From NCBI GenBank assembly GCA_012839295.1, contig DUNO01000038.1:1-64000 (forward strand): 64,000 nt of DNA, written 5' to 3'. This DNA comes from Clostridiales bacterium. GTDB lineage: Bacteria > Bacillota > Clostridia > Lachnospirales > Lachnospiraceae. The notes under the pieces were generated by a model. The model saw nothing but the letters and a program-made list of their open reading frames with translations. It was not told where the DNA came from and did no database searches. A program made the position numbers and the translations under genes. Shown here in pieces: positions 47,068-56,020 of the stretch; position 1 is the stretch's first letter, and the number at the start of each line of letters is the position of its first letter.

Positions 47068-47344
47068 GATACCAAAAGTGATAAAAGGATCAACAGACGG
47101 TAAGAACTATTTTATTATTGAAAATAAAACAAAAGTATCGAGTGATTATGCTCATGACTGGGTATTAGGGTGTTAGTAATGGATATACACCCCAGAAAGT
47201 AATCGATATTGCAGTACAAAAAGAAGGAGAACTGGATATGAGGGTATCCTGGAAGAATACAGGTGCAGTTGGTTACAATATCATCTCAACTGTCTACCGA
47301 AAGGGGGGAGCATATCAGGATTACGGGCTTTATCCGCAAATTAC
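47068..47344 (+). pseudogene. Relic of a glycosidase C-terminal domain
   Basis: Two frames separated by stops read like the C-terminal discoidin/Ig portion of a larger glycosidase: PKVIKGSTDGKNYFIIEN, then (about 47172-47340) GELDMRVSWKNTGAVGYNII followed by YGLYPQITYENL. The pattern resembles tails of GH39/GH43-type enzymes that carry F5/8-like domains. There is no catalytic part and no start codon. Confidence 0.55.
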
Positions 47345-47398
47345 TTATGAGAATTTGAGTTCTAACACGCTGTCCAAATCCTTCCCGGATACATAAAC
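47345..47398 (-). pseudogene. Relic of the 3' end of a second GH2 gene
   Basis: Read on the minus strand, 17 codons plus a stop give VYVSGKDLDSVLELKFS, closely matching the last residues of the GH2 protein at 144 (LHVDGKDLSSVLEINFS). It shows that another leftward GH2 gene once lay here. The rest of that gene is gone. Confidence 0.8.
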
Positions 47399-47521
47399 TT
47401 TTTTATATATTTCTGAAATAAAACTCAAACAAAACTCAAACAATTGAATTGTAAAATAAGCGTGTCAAATGGATGAGCAGTTCATCCAAAACACAATAAA
47501 ACAATAACGGAGGAATTTATC

Positions 47522-47992
47522 ATGGCGTTACAAGGAAAAGAACTGAGAGAGGCAATCAAAAACACGCTTGAAACCATGAAAACAGGAACTTTTGCAGTCA
47601 ACAATCCATCGAAAATTGATACAAATTTTGAAGAACAAATCAGAGATCGTTTGATGACAGGGTTTGAAAACTGGAACAAGGGATATGACGTTTGGGAAGA
47701 ATGGTGTAATACGCTTTATGAGCCAGATGCTTATTATAACGTGCACGGGAAGCGTATGACTCTGACCGAGTATAAGGCTTCTATGAAGCAAATAATGGCA
47801 GCGGTCGACATTCAAATGGGCGATTTCGAGAACATTATCATCAGAGATGATTGGTGCTCAATCCGCTATTCAATTACTACAAGAAACCTGCAAACGGGCG
47901 AAATCAGCAATGCTCAAACTATGGAATTCGTCCATTTCAAAGATAACGGCGGCGATATCGGTGCAAGAGTTATCGAAGGTTGGGCGCAATAG
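47522..47992 (+). CDS. SnoaL/NTF2-like protein
   Basis: This 156-residue protein has the cone-shaped alpha+beta NTF2/SnoaL-like pattern: helical N-terminus, WCNTLYEPDAYYNVHGKRMT, then beta strands with WCSIRYSITTR and MEFVHFKDNGG. The family includes ketosteroid-isomerase-like enzymes and non-catalytic pocket proteins that bind small hydrophobic molecules or sugars. GGAGG precedes the start. It stands alone between relics and the leftward transporter/esterase pair. A role in handling an aglycone or modified sugar would fit but is speculative. Confidence 0.65.
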   Translation: MALQGKELREAIKNTLETMKTGTFAVNNPSKIDTNFEEQIRDRLMTGFENWNKGYDVWEEWCNTLYEPDAYYNVHGKRMTLTEYKASMKQIMAAVDIQMGDFENIIIRDDWCSIRYSITTRNLQTGEISNAQTMEFVHFKDNGGDIGARVIEGWAQ

Positions 47993-48269
47993 AAGGTAAT
48001 TACGCGAAGTGCTGAGCAGCATATAATCAAGTTCGTACCTACGGATGACCCGCTCTCAAACACCATCAAAGCGATACGTACATCAACTTGCTAAATAAAA
48101 AAACTATCGGAGATTTGTGAGAGGAGGCGGCTAGTCACCGCCTCCTACTCGATTATAAGGGATTTTTTTCTGATAGGTAAGTTTTGATTCAATATCTGAA
48201 ATCGCATATTTGCTAAGTTTATTTTATAAAAATCATCTATTTCCCGATAACCCCTCTGAGTTTAAGGAA
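47993..48269. other. Spacer between convergent genes with relics and a hairpin
   Basis: The forward open frame near 48000-48095 (SAEQHIIKFVPTDDPLSNTI, then stop) looks like a protein C-terminus of unknown family. A strong 8-bp GC-rich hairpin lies at 48123-48145. At 48233-48254 the sequence ATCTATTTCCCGATAACCCCT repeats the 3' trailer of the GH2 gene (104-124). Confidence 0.4.
48123..48145. terminator. GC-rich hairpin between convergent genes
   Basis: GGAGGCGG pairs exactly with CCGCCTCC around a 7-base loop, and outer GAG/CTC can extend it. No immediate U-tract; a T-run follows about 17 bases later. It is likely a bidirectional end of the converging transcripts. Confidence 0.45.
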
Positions 48270-49649
48270 TCATTCGGCTATATCTAAAATTGAAGCATGT
48301 TTTTCTCCGTTTTCTTTTCTGATTTGCGGCATTAATTTATCAAGATTATAGAATTTCGCCGTAATTGCAGAAAGAATATATAAAGCGAGCGGAATAAAGC
48401 TGACTAATAAACGGAGCATTAAAATAGCAGAAGCTGGTTGGTCTACAGTAACGCCCTCTACAGTGCTTATATAACCGGCCCCATTTAGGAATACGCCGAG
48501 AAGGAATGCTCCAAATGCGCTGCCGAGGTTGCTTGTGAGGTTTGGTATTACGCTGAGTGTTGCCTCAAGGCGGTGCATACCCTTCCATTCGTTGTATTCG
48601 GCACAATCGATAATCATCAGGCCAGCTAACATGCTGAGCGGAACAGCTCCGATACCAACAAAGATACTTGCAAGGATAATTATCATTAAGTTTGCACCAG
48701 CGAACCAGTAAATGACACAGCCGATACATTGAATTATTATTCCGGCCAAAATGACGTCCCTGATAGCAAATTTTTTGAGCAAGGGAGGGAAAATAAACAT
48801 AATAGGAACCATAAGAAGCTGGACAGCGGCGGTCAAGCCCATGGCCTCAACATTTTTAACTACATAAGTAAAATAGAATACTGATACCCCCATATTTGCA
48901 ACTATACTTGAAATAAGAGTTATAAAAGCGATTTGGTAAATGTATTTATTTGATTTTAATACCTTAAACATTCCCTTAAGATCCAAATGCTCCGTCGTAG
49001 CATCAACATTATATTTTTCAGGAATAAAGAAGAAGCGGAGCAAGCCAATTAATGTTGCTGGTACTGCAAAAATTGTGATTAAGGTTGTCCAACCCTTTGC
49101 CGATGTGGCCATTGTGCCCATTAAAATCGGAAACCCAATATTTACGACAACTGCGCCAAGCATTGTAATTAAGCCGCCGTATGAGGTCAAGGCAACATAT
49201 TTTTCCTGGTTGTTAAAGGCACGTACGATATACGGGGTTTGTGCGGCAGCCATAATGGAATTAAAGCCTGAATTAACTAAAATATAAACGGATAGTACCC
49301 AGATACATTTCGCTACCATACTAAAGCTTGGAGGGCAGGAGAAAAGCAAAACGGTGCTTGCCCAAGTGCCGATGATGCAAAGCTCGTATGGACGTCCCCT
49401 ACCAAGCTTTGTATTCGTTTTGTCTACAACATACCCGATTATCATATCCGTAAAAATGTCAAGCACGCGGCTGGCAAGCATTAAGGTACCGACGAGCGCA
49501 ATGTTCATGCCCAGGATATTTGTGCAATAAATTGTTAAAAAGCCTAAAATCATTACATTCATGCTTGTGCTAAAACCCTTTAGCGACCATGTCCACAGCT
49601 CTTTTTGCGTAAGCTTGTTAGGATTTTTTTGTTTTTTTACCTTCTCCAT
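48270..49649 (-). CDS. GPH-family sugar:cation symporter (second copy)
   Basis: This 459-residue membrane carrier has about 12 helices and the GPH-type signature RVLDIFTDMIIGYVVD after the first helices. The family imports glycosides, pentosides or hexuronides with a cation. I chose the start at 49649, with GGTGAGGGAG upstream, instead of a start 16 codons earlier. It is transcribed after the large esterase gene (49670-51691), 20 bases away, so the two probably form a small operon divergent from the AraC gene at 51901. The substrate is probably an ester-decorated oligosaccharide cut by that esterase. Confidence 0.8.
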   Translation of the reverse strand: MEKVKKQKNPNKLTQKELWTWSLKGFSTSMNVMILGFLTIYCTNILGMNIALVGTLMLASRVLDIFTDMIIGYVVDKTNTKLGRGRPYELCIIGTWASTVLLFSCPPSFSMVAKCIWVLSVYILVNSGFNSIMAAAQTPYIVRAFNNQEKYVALTSYGGLITMLGAVVVNIGFPILMGTMATSAKGWTTLITIFAVPATLIGLLRFFFIPEKYNVDATTEHLDLKGMFKVLKSNKYIYQIAFITLISSIVANMGVSVFYFTYVVKNVEAMGLTAAVQLLMVPIMFIFPPLLKKFAIRDVILAGIIIQCIGCVIYWFAGANLMIIILASIFVGIGAVPLSMLAGLMIIDCAEYNEWKGMHRLEATLSVIPNLTSNLGSAFGAFLLGVFLNGAGYISTVEGVTVDQPASAILMLRLLVSFIPLALYILSAITAKFYNLDKLMPQIRKENGEKHASILDIAE

Positions 49650-49669
49650 AGTAATCTCCCTCACCTTAA

Positions 49670-51691
49670 TTATTTTACAATGATTCTTACCCTGCAAATG
49701 TTTTTCACTTGTGTAAAAATATCCTCCTTATCCCCGTTGCGGTTAGCATATACGCGTACGACTGCAAAATATGTACCAGGAGCCTGATAAGAAAAATTGA
49801 TTTTGCAGGTTGCTTTTTCCCCATTATCTCTAATATTTGATAATTCACAGGGAACCGGATAATTTTCTTCACCCTCAAAGCTGAATTCAGCCTTAACGAT
49901 TTTGCCCGTTCCTTCTGGAAGCTCTATTTCTGCTATAAATTCAATGCCCTCGTTAACAGAAGCTTCGACATGATCCTTACCATTTGCCGTCAATACAACC
50001 GTGGGCTGGATGCCATGCCTGTCGTTTGCCTTTTCGGGTACTGAAAGCTGCCCGTCACGGATTGAATATTCGGTGGTTTTGCTCGGGGCAATACCGCGCT
50101 CAACCCAATCACTTAGATCGAGGAGGGCTTGGTGTAAACCGCCCAGATAGCTGATTAGATGCAATTCATCAACTGTTTTTGATTGATCGTCATGTAAGGC
50201 GTGGTCAAAATACCAAAGCCGAAACCTGTCGTCAATTTTATCTCCCAGATGTGTCTTTATTAAGCTTCTGTACCAATCGGGCTGCCAGGGAAAAGCGCTT
50301 TCGTCCATAAGCGTTGCTACCACAATCATTTTGCAGTTAAAATCGCCGCTTTGAATTGACCCTGCGCCACCATGTGAAATAATAGGACCGACAAGCATTG
50401 CCCTTTGAGGGTATTTTGGTGTTCCATCCCCATTCCTGAATTGGTCAAAGCCTATATAAGTTTCATCGGGTAATTGGTGCCTGTGGTAGGTTTGAATGGC
50501 AATATAGCGGGAATTATCTATCATAATTTCATCGCCCATTTTCACCTTTGCTAATTGTCCAAGCATGTCATTTATTCCAAACCCGTCGGCAATTGTGATC
50601 CGTGTTCCGTCAATAAGCTTTTCAAGCGGAACCTTATATCCCGCGATTTCTCCGGTCATAAATTCAATTGTGGTGGAAGCTAGATATAAATCGCCTGTGA
50701 GTGGCGTATCGATTTCGATAAATGGGCGGTTTTCTGTATTTATAACTGTTTTTCCTGCCGTCCATGCATCGTCTGCGCCTGATTTATATTTTATATCCTC
50801 ATCATTTTTCTCATTAGGTATAAATACATTTGTGACTTTTGCTCTGTGCTGTATCCTGTCCCTTCTTGCACTGCCGTTTTCTTCGGCACCTAAGTAACCG
50901 GGCAGCGTCCAAAAATCCTCATAGTACTGTGCGTCAAGTACGTCGACAAGCGGCTGTAAAACAGGTAAAGCACCGTCATCAATTGTTTTATATTGAAACC
51001 AAACCCGTGGGGGAAAGCCCATTTTTGTCACTTCTTCAAAAGCGGAGAGCTCTTCCCCGTTAAGCTCCTTTTTTAAATCGACTGCACTGCCAGGCTCAAT
51101 ATAATCTGCAATAAGCGGCAGCTTGTGCCTTAAAACCCTTTTTGCGTGTGCACGGACAGAAAACATATTTGGGATAGAGATAGGGCTCCCTATGATATAG
51201 GGTACCGCACCGTCCCATGTGTCGGTGTTTTCAACGCAGCTCATTGTTTTATAACCGCCACCGCTGCCGCCGTAAATGTATCCGAAGGGGCGGTACCCGC
51301 CATATAGCTTTATGGCAATTTCCCTTGAATACTCCGCTGCTGCCGCACTTGCCCGATATATGATGGTCGGGTCTGCAAGTGGCCCAAAAGCAGTGGGAAC
51401 GCCCATATTGCTTTCCACAAAATAAGCTCCGTGGGTTATTGCAAACGCAATTTTATCTTCTTCGCCCCTGCGCTCTATTGATGCATTTTCACTGCCTTGG
51501 ACAGGAGGCATGAATTGGAAAAATCTTCCTGTATAGCTTTGTTTTTCAGGAAAGAAGAAGGAAAATTTTAAATCAGTGCCTTCAAAGCCTCCGTGGATAT
51601 ATTGGTAATTGACGCTGGTTTCCCGCCATTCATCAATATCAATATAGGGCTTTTGAAAAACAAGGTCATTTTTGGAATTATATTTTTCCAT
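49670..51691 (-). CDS. Large alpha/beta-hydrolase-like esterase of unclear family
   Basis: This 673-residue protein has the serine-hydrolase elbow YIYGGSGGGYKT (S143), with no signal peptide. A histidine in WYFDHALHDD and the following helix SDWVERGIAPS resemble the C-terminal part of several esterase-like hydrolases that carry a lid insertion. An Ig-like domain occupies about 575-673. The length and the long insertion between the elbow and the histidine are unlike ordinary carbohydrate esterases. The true substrate is not known. It pairs with a GPH transporter downstream and an AraC regulator divergently, so it most likely acts on an imported plant glycan ester. AAAGGAA precedes the start. 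Confidence 0.55.
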   Translation of the reverse strand: MEKYNSKNDLVFQKPYIDIDEWRETSVNYQYIHGGFEGTDLKFSFFFPEKQSYTGRFFQFMPPVQGSENASIERRGEEDKIAFAITHGAYFVESNMGVPTAFGPLADPTIIYRASAAAAEYSREIAIKLYGGYRPFGYIYGGSGGGYKTMSCVENTDTWDGAVPYIIGSPISIPNMFSVRAHAKRVLRHKLPLIADYIEPGSAVDLKKELNGEELSAFEEVTKMGFPPRVWFQYKTIDDGALPVLQPLVDVLDAQYYEDFWTLPGYLGAEENGSARRDRIQHRAKVTNVFIPNEKNDEDIKYKSGADDAWTAGKTVINTENRPFIEIDTPLTGDLYLASTTIEFMTGEIAGYKVPLEKLIDGTRITIADGFGINDMLGQLAKVKMGDEIMIDNSRYIAIQTYHRHQLPDETYIGFDQFRNGDGTPKYPQRAMLVGPIISHGGAGSIQSGDFNCKMIVVATLMDESAFPWQPDWYRSLIKTHLGDKIDDRFRLWYFDHALHDDQSKTVDELHLISYLGGLHQALLDLSDWVERGIAPSKTTEYSIRDGQLSVPEKANDRHGIQPTVVLTANGKDHVEASVNEGIEFIAEIELPEGTGKIVKAEFSFEGEENYPVPCELSNIRDNGEKATCKINFSYQAPGTYFAVVRVYANRNGDKEDIFTQVKNICRVRIIVK

Positions 51692-51900
51692 ATGATGTTC
51701 CTTTCAGAAGTTATTGAGAGTCGTTGAGACGTTGATTTCATTGTATCGGTTATAGCAAAAAATAATATATTTATTTTGGTTTTTGAATATAAAAAGTGGT
51801 GTATTTAATTGATTTTGGCCAAAAAATATATAATAAAGCTATTTTTTAAAAATGAAATGCGCTATAATAATCTATAAAATAGATCTGTGGGGTAATTAGA
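51692..51900. promoter_or_regulatory. Divergent regulatory region between esterase and AraC gene
   Basis: This 209-bp AT-rich spacer has TATAAT at about 51863 toward the AraC gene. Two similar segments, TTATTTTGG (51771) and TTGATTTTGG (about 51809), each followed by an A/T run ending ATATA, form a direct repeat about 38 bases apart, as AraC operators often do. No confident -35 was found. Confidence 0.4.
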
Positions 51901-53133
51901 ATGCTGTTTGAAAACTTTCCTGAGAGATTGTACCTTTTTTCGGGACAATTAGAAGCTGCCTGTGGGCTTTCCCTTTGGTGTTTCAGTGAGACTAAAAAGC
52001 TCTTAGCTTCAACTTGTAAATATGAACAGGTATTTTTATTTTTGCTTGAAACTGGCGGTTGCTTGGACTATGCCGTAAGCAAGGCACGGATATATTCAAG
52101 ACCGCTGATGCTTAGTGATTCTATGGGACTGATGTGGATAGCTGATTATATAGGAAATGATGAAGATGACCCGCATGTTATTGTTATGGGCCCAATTTTT
52201 AGTACAGCATCCCCAATAAGAAATATCGAGGCCTCGCTCAAAAAAATGAATATATCAGTTTCTTTGACAAGTGAGCTCCTTAAAAATATTGAAACGATAC
52301 CAATTCTTTCGCATTATTCAATAGAGCTTTTTACAAAGATGCTTCACTTTACTATAAAGGGAGAGAGCATATCCTCAGGGCAATTTCATATTCAAGAATT
52401 AAGAGGTGAAATTGTGAATGAAAAAATGGAAGAAACAATTAATAAAGCAATACACGCAAGAGAAACCGAAAGCATAATGCTGGAGCAAATAAGAAAAGGC
52501 AATATTTATTTTGAAGATATAACAAATAAAGCGACTTCGTATGAAAATAATCAATATTTTGACACAGGTTCGCCGGGCAGGGATACTAAAAATATGATAA
52601 TTATTTTTATAGGTTGCTGCGCAAGGGCGGCAATGGACGGTGGGTTATCTTACGAGATCGCCATGGATTTAGAAAAAATCTATGTGACAAAAGTGGAAAA
52701 TGCTATTACTATAACTGACTTAATAAATATTACCCAAACGATGCATGGTGATTTTGTACGCAGAGTCCATAAAATGAAAGAATCTCCTAACTTATCAAGA
52801 GCGACTAAAAATTGCATTGCATACATCCAAGCGAATCTTTTAAAAAGGTTTACCCTTGAGGACCTGGCGAACTTTGTAGGATACACAGAGTATTATCTCA
52901 CAAAGAAGTTTAAAAAAGAGATTGGCGTAAAATTAATAGATTATATTAGGGATGCAAGGCTTGAATATGCAAAAAATATTTTAGAAAGCACAAATAAAAG
53001 CATCGATAAAATCAGTGAAAGCTTATTTTTTTCATCAAGATATTATTTCAGTAAGGTTTTTGCCCAAAAATATGGTGTCCCGCCTGGGGAATATAGAAAG
53101 TTATATGATAATGGGGAAAAAGAGGAGAAATGA
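51901..53133 (+). CDS. AraC-family transcriptional regulator
   Basis: This 410-residue regulator has an N-terminal sensory domain (about 1-290) that resembles PocR-like ligand-binding domains of AraC regulators and no receiver motif. The C-terminal double helix-turn-helix covers about 300-400 (FVGYTEYYLTKKFKKEIGVK; then FFSSRYYFSKVF). It is divergent from the esterase/GPH pair and probably controls it. Convergence with the isomerase gene is separated by a bidirectional terminator at 53134-53180. Confidence 0.85.
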   Translation: MLFENFPERLYLFSGQLEAACGLSLWCFSETKKLLASTCKYEQVFLFLLETGGCLDYAVSKARIYSRPLMLSDSMGLMWIADYIGNDEDDPHVIVMGPIFSTASPIRNIEASLKKMNISVSLTSELLKNIETIPILSHYSIELFTKMLHFTIKGESISSGQFHIQELRGEIVNEKMEETINKAIHARETESIMLEQIRKGNIYFEDITNKATSYENNQYFDTGSPGRDTKNMIIIFIGCCARAAMDGGLSYEIAMDLEKIYVTKVENAITITDLINITQTMHGDFVRRVHKMKESPNLSRATKNCIAYIQANLLKRFTLEDLANFVGYTEYYLTKKFKKEIGVKLIDYIRDARLEYAKNILESTNKSIDKISESLFFSSRYYFSKVFAQKYGVPPGEYRKLYDNGEKEEK

Positions 53134-53180
53134 AAAAAAACCGTGTTGAAGTCACTACAGGATTTTAACACGGTTTTTTT
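53134..53180. terminator. Bidirectional terminator between convergent genes
   Basis: AAAAAAAACCGTGTT is followed, after a 19-base loop, by AACACGGTTTTTTT. Both strands end in a U-tract, so it serves the AraC gene and the leftward isomerase gene. Confidence 0.85.
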
Positions 53181-53202
53181 GGTCATGGTGGGTCAACCCA
53201 GC

Positions 53203-54681
53203 TTATGCGAAAGGATTCTCAGTCTTATACAGCATCCCCTCAGGCTGGTTAAATCCGATATCAGTTACGCCGAGATAGCGGAACAGGTTGAATAAGGATT
53301 TCCCAAAATGGCCGAAGGCAACAGCACCATGGTGTGGATAATTCTTCTCAATTAATACATGGCGGTAGAAGCGTCCCATTTCTGGAATTGCAAATACGCC
53401 AATGGAACCAAAGGAGCGGGTTGCAACGGGAAGGACCTCGCCCTCCGCAACATAAGCCTTCAGCTGTGCATCAGCAGTGCTCTGGAGACGGAAGAAGGTG
53501 ATCTCACCGGGGATGATATCACCCTCTAAGGTGCCGCGGGTGATGTTAGGCTCCTGGTCAGGCTCTAACGCCCTTGCCATAATCTTCTGGTATTTCATGG
53601 AGGAGCTGCCCAGCTTACAGGCTGCTGTATTGCCGCAGTGGAAGCCCATGAAGGTATCCTTGAGGGTATAATTGAACTTGCCCTTAATTTCGGATGCATA
53701 CATATCGGCAGGAACCGTATTGTTAATATCAAGCAGGGTAACGGTATCCTCGCTGATGCAGGTTCCGATGTACTCGCTTAAGGCACCGTAGATATCTACC
53801 TCACAGGAAACCGGGATTCCCCGGGCTGCCAAACGGCCATTGACATAGCATGGGACGAAGCCGAACTGTGTCTGGAAGGCAGGCCAGCATTTATTGGCGA
53901 AGGTTACAAACTCACGGGAACCTTTATGGTCTCTCGCCCAATCAAGCAGGGTAAGCTCATACTGGGCCAGCTTAGGAAGAATGCCGGGCATCTTATTTCC
54001 CTCCCCCAGCTCCTCCTCCATGTCCTTGATAACCTCAGGGATACGGGGGTCATTTACATGGTCGTTAAAGGCTGCGAATAAATCAAGCTCTGAATTCTCC
54101 TCGATCTCAACGCCTAAATTGTAAAGCTGCTTGATCGGGGCGTTGCAGGCAAGGAAGTCCTGGGGACGTGGTCCGAAGGAGATGATCTTTAGGTTATTCA
54201 GGGCAATCACGGTTCTTGCAAGGGGAAGGAACTCCTGGATCATATCAGCGACTTCCGTTGCAGTACCGACCGGGTATTCCGGGATATAAGCCTTGATTTC
54301 ACGGAGCTTCAGGTTATAGCTTGCGTTGAGCATGCCGCAGTAGGCATCGCCCCTGCCGTCCATCAGGTCATCGCCGCTTTCTTCGGCAGCAGCTACAAAC
54401 ATGGCCGGGCCGTCAAATAATTTTGCCAGCAGGGTCTCTGAGGTTTCAGGACCAAAGTTTCCAAGATATACGACAAGGGCGTTACATCCGGCTTCCTTTA
54501 CATCTGCTAAAGCCTTGGTCATATGTATCTCATTTTCCACAGTTACGGGACATTCATAAATCTCCCCGTAGCTTTTCTTATAGGCAGCTACGACGGCATG
54601 TCTTCTTCTTTCTGACAGCTCCATCGGGAAGCAGTCACGGCTTACGGCAACGATGCCGAGCTTTACGGTAGGCATATTCAT
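53203..54681 (-). CDS. L-fucose/L-arabinose isomerase-family protein
   Basis: This 492-residue protein has the FucI/AraA-superfamily fold: an N-terminal substrate-binding Rossmann-like domain (MNMPTVKLGIVAVSRD), a middle domain with CGMLNASYNL, and a metal-centre C-terminal part (GFHCGNTAACKLGSSS; GAVAFGHFGKS). The family converts aldoses and ketoses such as L-fucose or L-arabinose. The exact sugar is not shown. It is the only central sugar-isomerisation enzyme in the window. It has its own strong promoter on the minus strand and AGGAGG before its start. It seems transcriptionally separate from the AraC gene at 54776. Confidence 0.75.
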   Translation of the reverse strand: MNMPTVKLGIVAVSRDCFPMELSERRRHAVVAAYKKSYGEIYECPVTVENEIHMTKALADVKEAGCNALVVYLGNFGPETSETLLAKLFDGPAMFVAAAEESGDDLMDGRGDAYCGMLNASYNLKLREIKAYIPEYPVGTATEVADMIQEFLPLARTVIALNNLKIISFGPRPQDFLACNAPIKQLYNLGVEIEENSELDLFAAFNDHVNDPRIPEVIKDMEEELGEGNKMPGILPKLAQYELTLLDWARDHKGSREFVTFANKCWPAFQTQFGFVPCYVNGRLAARGIPVSCEVDIYGALSEYIGTCISEDTVTLLDINNTVPADMYASEIKGKFNYTLKDTFMGFHCGNTAACKLGSSSMKYQKIMARALEPDQEPNITRGTLEGDIIPGEITFFRLQSTADAQLKAYVAEGEVLPVATRSFGSIGVFAIPEMGRFYRHVLIEKNYPHHGAVAFGHFGKSLFNLFRYLGVTDIGFNQPEGMLYKTENPFA

Positions 54682-54729
54682 TTTTGTTTCCTCCTGATTT
54701 CTGGATAAAGTTTATTAAGTGTACTAACT

Positions 54730-54758
54730 ATTATATAGCCTTTCCGGCGTACAGTCAA
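54730..54758 (-). promoter_or_regulatory. Sigma-A-type promoter of the isomerase gene
   Basis: Reading leftward: TTGACT at 54758-54753, a 17-bp spacer, TATAAT at 54735-54730. It lies about 50 bases before the isomerase start codon. The near-consensus hexamers predict a strong promoter. Confidence 0.75.
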
Positions 54759-54775
54759 ATAACTTTTAAACCATC

Positions 54776-55765
54776 TTATTTCCCGGGGCCGGTACCACCT
54801 CTATACGCGGTGGGAGTAGCGCCGGTCCTGCTTTTAAAGAGATTGATAAAATTAACCTCGTTCATAAAGCCGGACAGCTCGCTTATCTTATAGATAGGAA
54901 GGGAGGAATTTGATAAAAGAAGCTTTGCCTTACTGATCCTTAGCTCGATGAGGTAGGCATTGGGCGAATAACCGGTATATTTTTTGAATTCCCTGGATAG
55001 ATGAAACTTGCTGACCCCGGCGAAGGACGATAGGCCGTCGAGGGTTAATTGGTTTGTGAAATTGCTTTCCATATATCTTTGCAGATATTTGATATAGTCC
55101 GGTATTGCTTGGGAATCCTTGTTCTTGTCCTTTAAAAGCTTCATAAGGAGGCTCTCCAGCTTCATGGATACCTCAAATTCACGGTATGGGCTGATCTCTT
55201 GGTAGCCCTTAAGGAGCTGCTCTAATTCGGACTGATAAAATCCGTCAATGGGGCAGTAAAAGTTAACGCTGCCGGATTCATTGAATCTCTTATAGAACCA
55301 GGAGGCGGTTTTTCCGTTGAAATGCAGGACGCTATGGAACCAGGCAGCTCCGTTAGTATAATAGGAATGTGGCTTCCTGCAGTCAATAAAAAAGCCCATG
55401 CCCTTAGACATCTCATATTTCTTATTCTCATATTCAAGAATTCCATTTCCTTCATAGGTGTATAGAAGAAGGTAGGAGGAATAATTCTTTCGCCGTGTGT
55501 TGAAGTGCTTTCCTGTATTCATAAGGCTGAATACCTGGATATACAGAAGATGGCTTTCCGCAAAGCTGCTGATTGGGACAAGGCCGATGGTCCGGCTCTC
55601 GCCCTCTAAGGTAAAGGTAACGTTTTTTCTGTCATTCTTCAAATAGGCGGAATAGTCGTCCATATTCTGATAGATTGGGCGAAGCCTCTCTTTATTCTTT
55701 TCTAGCTCCTCAAAGGTTGTGGGAATACTAAAATCAAAATCCATGAAATGGATATGGTCAAACAT
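54776..55765 (-). CDS. AraC-family transcriptional regulator
   Basis: This 329-residue regulator has an N-terminal cupin-like AraC ligand-binding domain (about 50-190; KKYEMSKGMGFFIDCRKPHS) and a C-terminal double helix-turn-helix (about 225-325; FAGVSKFHLSREFKKYTG). I chose ATG 55765 with GGAGGGAC upstream. The same frame stays open for 63 more codons, but these come from the AT-rich 15-bp repeat (LTNIYLTNIYL and so on), which is unlikely to be translated. It is divergent from the GH78 gene at 56021 and probably regulates it. Confidence 0.85.
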   Translation of the reverse strand: MFDHIHFMDFDFSIPTTFEELEKNKERLRPIYQNMDDYSAYLKNDRKNVTFTLEGESRTIGLVPISSFAESHLLYIQVFSLMNTGKHFNTRRKNYSSYLLLYTYEGNGILEYENKKYEMSKGMGFFIDCRKPHSYYTNGAAWFHSVLHFNGKTASWFYKRFNESGSVNFYCPIDGFYQSELEQLLKGYQEISPYREFEVSMKLESLLMKLLKDKNKDSQAIPDYIKYLQRYMESNFTNQLTLDGLSSFAGVSKFHLSREFKKYTGYSPNAYLIELRISKAKLLLSNSSLPIYKISELSGFMNEVNFINLFKSRTGATPTAYRGGTGPGK

Positions 55766-55780
55766 AATGTCCCTCCATAT

Positions 55781-55900
55781 AAAATAAATATTGGCAAGAT
55801 AAATATTGGCAAGATAAATATTAGTAAGATAGATATTAGTAAGATAAATATTAGTAAGATAAATATTAGTAAGATAGATACTAGCAAAATAAATATTAGC
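55781..55900. repeat. Eight tandem 15-bp repeats upstream of an AraC gene
   Basis: Eight adjacent copies of AAGATAAATATTAGT or close variants (changes such as A-to-G at base 7 and AGT-to-GGC/AGC at the end). The array sits between the start of the leftward AraC gene (55765) and the promoter of the rightward GH78 gene (55933-55962). Read on the minus strand it would encode LTNIY units in frame with the regulator. Confidence 0.95.
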
Positions 55901-55932
55901 AAGAAACTTTAATTTTACAGCAAGATACATCA

Positions 55933-55962
55933 TTGATAAAGAATTAAAATGCATACTATAAT
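55933..55962 (+). promoter_or_regulatory. Likely promoter of the GH78 gene
   Basis: TTGATA (55933-55938), an 18-bp spacer and TATAAT (55957-55962). It lies about 58 bases before the GH78 start and directly beside the tandem repeats. Confidence 0.65.
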
Positions 55963-56020
55963 TAATATAATATATGTTTTGCAGGAGAGCAAGATTATTT
56001 TGTAATAGATGGAGGCGGAT

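Noticed and set aside
55781-55900. The 15-bp array as a CRISPR
   Set aside because: Units are directly adjacent with no spacers and far too short.
55766-55954. N-terminal extension of the AraC protein encoded by the 15-bp repeats
   Set aside because: A strong ribosome site (GGAGGGAC) lies before ATG 55765, and the extension is a low-complexity product of the repeat; no ribosome site precedes the distal ATG.
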